Shown: positions 57,238 through 64,000 of the stretch, piece after piece
Layout: each line of letters opens with the position of its first letter
Position numbering within the stretch: the stretch's first letter is position 1
Assembly (NCBI GenBank): GCA_946803715.1
Contig: CAMPET010000006.1
Span: 68,925 to 132,924 of the forward strand
Length of the DNA stretch: 64,000 nt
DNA from: Beroe ovata
Lineage: Eukaryota > Ctenophora > Nuda > Beroida > Beroidae
Reading direction: 5' to 3'
The notes under the pieces: model-generated
The model's database searches: none
Told to the model about the DNA's origin: nothing
Seen by the model: the letters and a program-made list of their open reading frames with translations, nothing else
Made by a program: the position numbers and the translations under genes

Positions 57238-57589
57238 TCTAAATCCTGAATGGCAGTGAAAACATCAAATACTTTGACAGTAAAGAAAAATATCATTTCA
57301 TCAACACTAGTGAATGCCTGGATCTGGTAACATCCTAACAGTGATTCTGAATTGACTACTTGCAAAAATGGCAAAGGCCTGAGAGAGGCCAGGTAAATTC
57401 CACATCTTCAATCAGTTAGAGTTATCATCAGTTTGGATGATATATTGAAATTTGTGCATGTAGCATTTACCACAGTCCTCACACTTCCACAAAATTGTTT
57501 GAAGCATAATCCACACACTTTCACAACAAAGCTACTGCAACTGACAGCAAGATTGTTAATTTGGGCAGTCTGGAGGAAGTTCCACCCTG

Positions 57590-57792
57590 AAAAGCGGACA
57601 CCTGCTTTCCATTGAAAAAGTGGAAATCTAACCAAAAAGCGGATGTCCACTTTCAAGCAGAGACATCAATTCAAAAAGTGGTGTCATCTTTCAAAAGCAA
57701 ACATCATTTCAAAAAAGCAGATGTCTGCTTTTAAAAGTAGGCATCATTTCAAAAAAGCTGGCGCCTGCTTTTTAGTGGGTGAAAAATAGAAT
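57590..57792. repeat. Imperfect ~39-bp array (AAAAAGCGGA / TGTCTGCTTTT), haplotype A
   Basis: Five diverged units alternating AAAAAGCGGATGTCC-like and ACTTTCAAAAG-like blocks; each unit contains short inverted symmetry (GCAGATGTCTGC). The same array occurs at 58171-58380 after the N. Both end GTGGGTGAAAAATAGAAT, but the left copy then enters the GC-rich element while the right copy continues ATCAAACTC. Confidence 0.75.
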
Positions 57793-57825
57793 AGGCCGCC
57801 TTCGATGAAGGCCGCCTTCGATTAA

Positions 57826-58168
57826 GGCGCGCGCGCCGCGCGCGAGAAACAGGTCAGGTAACATCTGACAAGAATGCCTAGCGATTAAGCGATACTAAGC
57901 TTGTAGGATTTTACCCTACCGTCGGTGCGCGCGATTTTCAATCCGCCCCGACGGGATAAAATCCGATCCCGCCAGGGATAAAATCCCGCCAGCAAGGGTA
58001 GGGTGAAATCCTACAATACTAAGCCCTCTGACGCGATCCGGGGCCTATCGCTCACATGGTAGGCATGGCATGGGCATACATGAAACACAGCAAAGCTAAA
58101 GCAATATTATTGTGCAAAACAATTGTCAGATGTTACCTGACCTGTTTCTCGCGCGCGGCGCGCGCGCC
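57826..58168. mobile_element. 343-bp element with 45-bp perfect GC-rich inverted ends
   Basis: 57826-57870 (GGCGCGCGCGCCGCGCGCGA, then GAAACAGGTCAGGTAACATC and TGACA) is exactly complementary to 58124-58168. The interior contains the AAGCCCTCTGACGCGATC and AAACACAGCAAAGCTAAAGC blocks also seen at 59155-59230, and the 116-bp MITE 57901-58016. The other haplotype (58380) lacks the whole insertion. The right target flank is lost at the N at 58170, so the duplication length cannot be read. No transposase. Confidence 0.75.
57901..58016. mobile_element. 116-bp MITE of the TTGTAGGATTTTACCCTACC family, nested
   Basis: Left end TTGTAGGATTTTACCCTACC, right end GGTAGGGTGAAATCCTACAA. It is flanked by TACTAAGC on both sides (8 bp; 9 bp if the last A of the end is counted as target). 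The interior is in inverted orientation relative to 26760-26873 (GTCGGTGCGCGCGATTTTCA here, its complement there). The related sequence at 59150 (GATACTATAAGCCCTCTG) is uninterrupted at this point. Confidence 0.85.
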
Positions 58169-58170
58169 GN

Positions 58171-58380
58171 AAGCGGACACCTGCTTTCCATTGAAAAAGT
58201 GGACATCTATCCAAAAAGCGGATGTCCACTTTTGAAAGGGACATCAATTCAAAAAGTGGTGTCCGCTTTCAAAAGCAAACATCATTTCAAAAAAGCAGAT
58301 GTCTGCTTTTAAAAGTAGACATCATTTCAAAAAAGCTGACGTCTGCTTTTTAGTGGGTGAAAAATAGAATATCAAACTCA
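58171..58380. repeat. Same ~39-bp array, haplotype B (no insertion)
   Basis: It restarts AAGCGGACACCTGCTTTCC directly after the N at 58170 and runs parallel to 57590-57792 with a few substitutions, then continues into unique sequence (ATCAAACTCACAAAATG) without the GC-rich element. Confidence 0.75.
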
Positions 58381-58759
58381 CAAAATGTCAACAACACCAG
58401 ACACATTGACTTCCTGACACAATTGTTGGTGGACGTCTGTATGGGGAGATGGTGTGGTGTTATTGAGGAGGCATAGTGAATATAAGGCATAGTGAATATA
58501 ATATATTATGCCTCGCTCGTTTTATAACAAATGGCATAACTATCTATATCAGGAATTCAAAAACTTTGCGTGCGCTGCGCAGTTTCATTTTTGCAGTTCA
58601 ATAGTTCATCGATCATTAAAATCGAATGCTTGCCAGGCAATGTTGTTTGGCGATGCTAAACCGCTGATGCAAGCCGCGAGAAAAAGTTGGCGCCGCGCGC
58701 GCAAAACGAAATTCTCGACAGGGTCTATCATCGATCGACAACAGGCTTAATGCTAAACC

Positions 58760-58859
58760 CAGCTGCAACTTGCCGGATGTTATCTGTCCACTGTTTCTTC
58801 ATGCGCGCGGCGTGCGCGCAAGAAACAGTGGACAGATAACATCCGGCAAGCTGCAGCTG
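58760..58859. repeat. Hairpin: 40-bp arms, 20-nt GC-rich loop
   Basis: The left arm 58760-58799 (CAGCTGCAACTTGCCGGATG...) and right arm 58820-58859 are complementary over 40 bp with one mismatch, around the loop CATGCGCGCGGCGTGCGCGC. The arm sequence GTTATCTGTCCACTGTTTCTT resembles the ends of the other GC-rich elements (TTACCTGACCTGTTTCTC), so this is probably a minimal deletion derivative of that family. Confidence 0.9.
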
Positions 58860-59230
58860 CCATGAACTTAATCGCGAAGCGGCGAGCGCCAGCGCACACT
58901 ATAAAAAGTTTACTTTGTGTGTTGTTGATTATTTCCTCCTTGAAATAGCGAGGCCAGGATTATTTACGGCGCGCGCCGCGAGAATAATTTGCAGAGCGAA
59001 AACAAAAAATAATTTGCGGCGATGAAACTTTTGACAAAGGGGTTTTCATTGACAGCAATGAAATGCAATGTGAAATGATATGCGCGCAAAGCTCAACGCC
59101 GCGGAGCTTATGGCACAATGCATGATTCACACAGCCTTGCCTGGCGATACTATAAGCCCTCTGACGCGATCAGGGGCCAGGGGCCTATCGCTCACAGGCA
59201 TACATGAAACACAGCAAAGCTAAAGCAATA

Positions 59231-59686
59231 CACTCAGTTTTTTTATAAGAAACTTATCAAAATCCTAGGCTTTTCCGCGATTTTGAGCCTACAAGTTTCT
59301 TAACAGTTTCTTATTTCTGTATCCTATAGCAGTTTTCGAAACTTACTTGTGCCAACATAGTTGTACTAAATTTAGTAGTCTATACCATCGGTGTTCTCAA
59401 AATGCCGATCAAAAGAGGCAGATTTGTGGTATATGGATAAAAGTGAAGGGGTTGGGGTCTGGGGGCGCAGCCCCCAGGAGCCAGACGTTTTCTGTTGATA
59501 GAATTATCGTTGTACTAGGATTCTGTTCACAAATTTGAGAATTTTAGGCTTATAGTTTCTTAGTTTCTTAATTGTAAATCAACGGAGTTTCATAATTTTT
59601 CCAGGATCCTAGGCTAAGTTTCTTAAATTTTCAGAAATCCTAGGCTCAGTTTCTTATAGAGAGTTTCTTATAGAAAAAACTGAGTG
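59231..59686. mobile_element. TA-flanked 456-bp non-autonomous element (mariner-like MITE)
   Basis: Inverted ends CACTCAGTTTTTTTATAAGA and TCTTATAGAAAAAACTGAGTG, with a subterminal AATCCTAGGCT repeat near both ends. It is flanked by TA at 59229-59230 and 59687-59688. The related sequence at about 58098-58120 reads AAAGCAATATTATTGTGCAA, an empty site carrying the TA once, so the insertion point is exact. A 63-codon frame inside has no transposase features. Confidence 0.88.
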
Positions 59687-61091
59687 TATTATTGCGCAAA
59701 ACAATATTCTCGACAGGGTCTATCATCGATCGACAAAATATTATCAATCCAAATGTGATTTTGTTTTTTGAATTCATAGTTGGATTAATTAAAGGTGGCG
59801 TTTTTTCAATGGCCGCTTATGTAATTCTGTGGCTTAATCTTATCACAGCACAGACTATCTTGCCAGATGTGATAATTTCACATCCGGCTGAGAACGTGGT
59901 GATCTGTCTACTATTTCATTATTTACCGCCTAGCTCGAAAAAAGTTGAAACAAAACATCCAGCAAAGCATTGAAGAAAAGCCTTGCATGAATTACACAAT
60001 GATAATTTAATTTTTAGGCTTTCTCCCTTCCCCCGCTGGTGGGATTTTACTCCTGGCCCGGAATTACAAGTGGGTGGAATTACTATTCTGTGGCGCAGCG
60101 GTAATACGTGTATAATTATCTCTTCTACGATTATGGAGCCTTTTTCTGCACACTGATCTAGATGAAAGCCATGAATGATCATTGCAGATGTTTTTCAAAT
60201 ATCATCATTGTTGAGGCTGACGTAAAAAGCTGTGTATACGTATGGAATGAATTTCAATTGAACTCACTTCAGTCTTATGACAGGTGAAATGTCTCTCTCC
60301 CTCAAATGTTTCAAATTAGTGTGTCAAAACTCCTATGTATCAATGAAAGACCCTGTCATGAATTTCATCGTGCACGCAGAGCATTATCCTCAGCATCAGT
60401 CATCAGGGGTCATCACCAGGCATCTAAACTCAGATTAATTATTCCACACTGTTTCTTGTCATGTATACTTCTCAACTTATGAAACCAACAATGATGAACT
60501 AGGTCTATCTGAGTCACAGGCTCACAATTGTGAGTGGGGCTTTGTGGTAAGCATTATCCCAGAAGGTTGAGTGCTTGCCCATCTCATGATCTGATTTTTT
60601 GGAAAAAATGTGAGGCACCATTCTAACTTCTCAACTACAAAATTTAAAGTGAGAAACAATACAAGTTCTGAAATCTCACACATTTTATCGATATACAGAC
60701 TTGGTTAGTGAGGCAACTGAATCAAACCCACACACCTTTCACCTCAAATCTCCCAAATCTACTGGTAGTTCTAAGATATGATTTACAGATCTCAGTTGAA
60801 ATTGGTTTTTGTCAAGACTGTGGTTATGTGCCTTGCCCTCTAGCCTGGAAAATATGGTAAGGATCCTTGCTGTCTGGCTGTTAAACAAGGAATCTAAAGA
60901 GTAAACTGTGGGGACCTGTTCAGACCTTTCTGTTGTAACAGTTTGCCCTTCCACACATTTAAACAATTGTTATCCTCAGTATTTCCATAATACTCAAACT
61001 CAAAGTGCTGACGAGTCACGAAAATTAATTTATGATATCAACCCTTGACTCGTGAGTTGATCACTTACTCACTAACCTTTCATCACCAGCT

Positions 61092-61454
61092 ATGGTTAAC
61101 GACAAGAAGAGACAAGCCATATCCCAGGTTGTAACAAGGGAATACACTATCAACCTCCACAAGAGGATACACGGCATTGGTTTCAAGCGTCGTGCTCCAA
61201 GAGCAATCAAAGAGATCAAGAAGTTCGCAGAGAAGATGATGGGTACACAAGATGTCAGAATTGATACTCGACTGAACAAGCATGTGTGGCATAAGGGTGT
61301 CAAGAACGTGCCCTTCAGAGTTCGTGTGAGGCTGGCAAGGAAGCGTAATGAAGATGAAGATTCCATCCACAAACTCTACACACTCGTTACAGTTGTTGAG
61401 GGTGTTGAATCATTCAAAGGACTAGTTACCCAGAATGTTGATGTCGATGAATAA
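61092..61454 (+). CDS. RPL31: 60S ribosomal protein L31 (eL31)
   Basis: 120 residues in one exon, ATG at 61092, two bases after an acceptor (TTTCATCACCAG at 61089). The first exon is therefore presumably noncoding and lies upstream. The protein is unmistakable eL31: [60 protein letters not shown] and KLYTLVTVV. It sits at the polypeptide exit side of the large subunit. The N-terminus is shorter and lacks the vertebrate Lys/Gly-rich leader. TAA at 61452-61454; the malectin gene starts 159 bp further on the same strand. Confidence 0.97.
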   Translation: MVNDKKRQAISQVVTREYTINLHKRIHGIGFKRRAPRAIKEIKKFAEKMMGTQDVRIDTRLNKHVWHKGVKNVPFRVRVRLARKRNEDEDSIHKLYTLVTVVEGVESFKGLVTQNVDVDE

Positions 61455-61613
61455 AGTGTACAATTTTGATTCATTTTATCACTCGTGTTTTGTTGGCCCT
61501 ATTTCCAATTCATCGATAACCACAGTGCACCTCTATATATTGCAAATGGAACAACACCGATATTTATTCCTCGATTTTGTTTCTCCAGTGACGAAAGTAC
61601 TATTACTAGGGCC

Positions 61614-62708
61614 ATGTGGTTGGTAGCGCTCTACCTGATCGTCTCTCTTCACCAATGCAGAGGAGTGCAAGTGTTGTGGGCACTGAATGCTGGCGGGAAC
61701 GCTCATCGCAGTGTGGACGGAGTGCTGTATACTGCTGATGACAGTGATATGCCCGGGGTGGTATCAGATCATGGTGTTCATCATGTCCCTTTGCTGGCCA
61801 GAGTTCATCCTCAGGTAGCAAGGTTTGTGACATTGTGGCAAATGTCTGCTGAATTAGTTCCTACTATTTGCTTTTATTGTGTGATAGCTGAACTTTAATC
61901 ACTGCTTTTTCGCTGCTATGAAAGATATCCTTGAACTTCTTTAAAACATTTTCTTGTGTCTACCAGGATCGGATATTGTATCAAACAGAACGGTATCATT
62001 TTGACTCGTTTGGATACGATGTCCCCATTGAAGGAGATGGGAGTTATGTCATCAACCTGAAATTCAGTGAGGTCTACTTCAAATCATCGCAACAAAAGGT
62101 TATTCATCTTCAGCACACCATAATTTGAAAGATTTGATTCCCGTTTATTTACTAGCTGTTCAATGCAGCGTTTATTTACAATTACTGTTTTCAGATATTT
62201 GATGTACGGTTGAACAACCAGCCTGTCATTGTGGGCTTGGATATCTTCAACAAGGTAAGAACGGTTTCATCTTGCCACGCAATATGTAAACAACACGTTT
62301 ATGCGGTGTATCATTCGTTAACAGACACACATGATTACCTGTCCCCACATGAAATATCCGAACCAGTTCAAAATCAAAACCATCCACAGGTTGGATTTGG
62401 CACAGCGCATGACGAGTACATATCATTTAGGATACAACGTAACTCCTTGCTTATTGGAGACTACCAGTTAGCTTTCGATGGGAAACTTTACCTGGAATTT
62501 GTCAAGGTGAGATCCTTTACTCACCAGTTCTTTTTACTCACCAGTTCTTTTTACTCACCAGTTCTCTTTACTCACAGGTTCTTTTCAGTCCTTTTCTACT
62601 TTAGCTCTCTACCACTTTCGATGTACTGGGTAATCTAATGCCAATTTCAGACTGAGTACGACAACCCAAAGATCAATGCTATTGTATTGTATAAAGGCAC
62701 TATTGAAG
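61614..62708 (+). CDS. MLEC: Malectin (ER glucose-rich N-glycan binding lectin), 3' end not resolved
   Basis: Five in-phase exons (61614-61814, 61967-62098, 62195-62254, 62390-62506, 62651-62708) give 189 residues plus a split codon, ending at donor GAAG|GTAAGT. A signal peptide precedes the malectin fold. Seen: VLWALNAGGNAH (20-31), DRILYQTERYHFDSFGY, VPIEGDGSYVINLKFSEVYF, FDVRLNNQPV, GLDIFNK, GFGTAHDE, GKLYLEFVK and EYDNPKINAIVLYKGTIE, all closely matching metazoan malectin, which binds diglucosylated N-glycans in the ER and partners with ribophorin I. The acidic linker and TM anchor found in vertebrate malectin should follow, but no convincing exon is visible before 63243. A short possibility is acceptor GTGATAG at about 63007 giving GLPLTSTALKS-stop, which would lack a TM. 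Confidence 0.9.
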
Positions 62709-63242
62709 GTAAGTACATTGTACCAAAACGTAAATGTACCAGAACTGAAATGCAATGCGTATGGAAATTTGCCCTATTTGTCTCAAATTCTCTACGTTTT
62801 GGTACATATGTGGAACGCGCGATGCAAAAGTGTCGATAAAATCCAGCGCGGAGCAACATTTGTGAAGAATTTTAGCGCCGCGCATCGCGCGCGATGATCG
62901 TTGAAGTACTGCACGTTGGTGTCGCGTATCGACAGAATCCACACTGTATGTCGCACCAATTTTAGTCGAAGAAGCACGTACATCGTTCATACTTCACATA
63001 ACGTGATAGGTCTACCATTAACCTCAACAGCGTTGAAATCATGATGACGTTGCACGGCGATGCGCGTGAATAAATTCCTGTGAGATTGAAGTTCTTAGGA
63101 ATGAAACTCAATGTTTTGACGACGAGATTTCAATTTTCAAATGAACGTCAAATGTACAAAATTGTTAGAAACTTAAGAAATTTTCCATTTATTTGCTATA
63201 AAATTCAAGAATATCAAATAAAATATCGCTGCTACAAATCCA
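62709..63242. other. Malectin 3' region / convergent spacer
   Basis: Downstream of the last recognised malectin exon and before the stop of the - strand EF-hand gene. It contains an inverted-looking pair TACCAAAACGTAAATGTACC / CTACGTTTTGGTACATATG (62722 and 62791) with a GC-rich CGCGCGATGC patch near 62815-62895, possibly a small repeat. The remaining malectin exon may be here. Confidence 0.4.
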
Positions 63243-64000
63243 TCACAGCTCACTATGCAACATTTTGCCATAGTCAGTCACCTGGCTCCCGACAAATACC
63301 CTGAAATTGTTCACTATTTCCTGGGCGTTAAGGTGGCCGTCTCTATCAGAATCAGAGAGAGCTATGAGGTGCCTGGCTTCAGCCAATGCTGGCGTAACTC
63401 CATTTGGCTCCAGCCAGTGTTTTAACTCATTCATATCCAAGTATCCGTCACGATTTAGATCTCTGTGCTCCATGAAGTCTCTCTTCTCTTGTTCAATCCA
63501 GAGGGGACGTTCCCCCTCATCTATTTCCTCCTCTCCCTCACGCAGATCGGCGAGAAACTCGTCCAGACTCACTTTCCCGTCCTTATTCCTGTCCAAATCC
63601 TGCATGCTCTCCTCGAACACCAGGTGTTTCGTGTGGTGAAACTCCTCTGGATGCACAAACGCTGCCATCTCATCCACCGAGAGGAACTGATCCCCATTTG
63701 CATCTGCTGATATGAACTTGTTGTAGTCCCTGATTATCATCTCCCTGAAGTCAAACTCCCCCGATTTCGGAGCTTGCTGCTCGTTATCCACGTATCCGAG
63801 ACCGTATGTTGTGGCGACATATTCCTTCCAGCTGACATACGTGTCATGGTTAACGTCATTTCCCTCGTGTAGTTTCCTCGCATCATCCATGATGTAGACA
63901 AGCAGCTGCTTCTTGATCCAATCATGCAACTCATCCTCTGTGATTATCCCATTACTGTCCTCGTCCACCAAGGGAATGAGTTTCCATAATCGCTGCTTTG
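63243..64000 (-). CDS. CREC-family EF-hand protein (calumenin/reticulocalbin), 5' partial
   Basis: The frame stays open to the window edge, giving about 252 residues of the C-terminal part. Multiple EF-hands in series are visible, with loops DEDSNGIITEDE, DVNHDTYVSWKE, DANGDQFLSVDE, DRNKDGKVSLDE, DLNRDGYLDMNE and DSDRDGHLNAQE, plus the CREC landmarks ATYGLGY, AAFVHPEEF and FVGSQVTDYG. It ends in HSEL, an HDEL-like ER-retention tetrapeptide, after DYGKML. CREC proteins are low-affinity Ca2+ binders of the secretory pathway. The gene is convergent with malectin, also an ER-lumenal factor; I draw no functional conclusion from that. Confidence 0.92.
   Translation of the reverse strand, partial: KQRLWKLIPLVDEDSNGIITEDELHDWIKKQLLVYIMDDARKLHEGNDVNHDTYVSWKEYVATTYGLGYVDNEQQAPKSGEFDFREMIIRDYNKFISADANGDQFLSVDEMAAFVHPEEFHHTKHLVFEESMQDLDRNKDGKVSLDEFLADLREGEEEIDEGERPLWIEQEKRDFMEHRDLNRDGYLDMNELKHWLEPNGVTPALAEARHLIALSDSDRDGHLNAQEIVNNFRVFVGSQVTDYGKMLHSEL

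Larger units (their letters stand above)
57238..61091. other. Transposon-rich intergenic region
   Basis: About 3.9 kb with no gene that I can support. It contains a short AAAGC-rich repeat array (57590-57790 and 58171-58380), nested inverted-repeat elements (57826-58168 with 57901-58016 inside), a 40-bp-arm hairpin (58760-58859), a TA-flanked element (59231-59686), and unique AT-rich DNA from 60200 to 61090 that presumably includes the RPL31 promoter and a 5' noncoding exon. Confidence 0.65.

Noticed and set aside
60484-60595. Possible box C/D snoRNA upstream of RPL31 (AATGATGA ... CTGA)
   Set aside because: The spacing is over 100 nt, the terminal stem is weak and no D' or C' boxes are convincing. 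RPL introns often host snoRNAs, but I cannot support one here.
61061-61372. - strand frames of 95 and 103 codons over RPL31
   Set aside because: Antisense shadow of a highly conserved ribosomal protein gene.

Overview
This is eukaryotic nuclear DNA, almost certainly from a metazoan. The genes are split by GT-AG introns (about 80 to over 1000 bp). They encode animal-type proteins: an LDL-receptor-repeat GPCR, a DCAF12-type WD40 protein, malectin, a calumenin/reticulocalbin, a PA-TM-RING ligase, an RD3-like protein and ribosomal protein L31. Nothing fixes the phylum. Moderate GC, compact genes and high polymorphism suggest a marine invertebrate, possibly a non-bilaterian.

Layout. (1) 136-25099 (+): the 3' part of one very large gene of about 41 exons (about 1,990 residues, 5' end off the window). 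It encodes a long helical/coiled-coil protein that I tentatively match to the CCDC162 family. A single-exon LDLa-GPCR gene (5378-8674, -) sits inside one of its introns. (2) 25666-26262 (-): RD3-like gene, then a repeat-rich stretch (26.6-28.2 kb) with a polymorphic MITE. (3) 28253-30091 (+): TMEM272-like four-TM protein. (4) 31942-35814 (-): DCAF12-like gene, then carotenoid oxygenase and SUGCT-like CoA-transferase genes (-). These last two appear twice (35.6-38.9 and 38.9-42.2 kb), almost certainly as unmerged haplotypes. (5) 43975-45434 (-): GNPNAT1, also partly duplicated (46.1-47.3 kb). (6) 48663-51966 (-): two NUDT22-like paralogues in tandem, one with an eroded Nudix box. (7) 55197-57237 (-): PA-TM-RING E3 ligase in eight exons. 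(8) 57.3-60.2 kb: nested DNA-transposon/MITE debris with GC-rich inverted repeats. (9) 61092-61454 (+): RPL31. 61614-62708 (+): malectin. 63243-64000 (-): CREC-family EF-hand protein, convergent with malectin.

Assembly. There are nine isolated single N bases. At least six of them (11296/11658, 38909, 46119, 55691, 58170 and probably 27425) abut near-identical copies of neighbouring sequence. They look like scaffolding joins where two haplotypes were laid end to end, so the apparent tandem gene duplications should not be read as biology. The same joins conveniently display filled and empty transposon insertion alleles side by side.

No operon-like logic links the genes. The most unusual content is the carotenoid oxygenase of cyanobacterial/apocarotenoid type, the Nudix-dead NUDT22 paralogue, the intron-nested LDLa-GPCR, and several short DNA-transposon families whose target-site duplications can be read directly.
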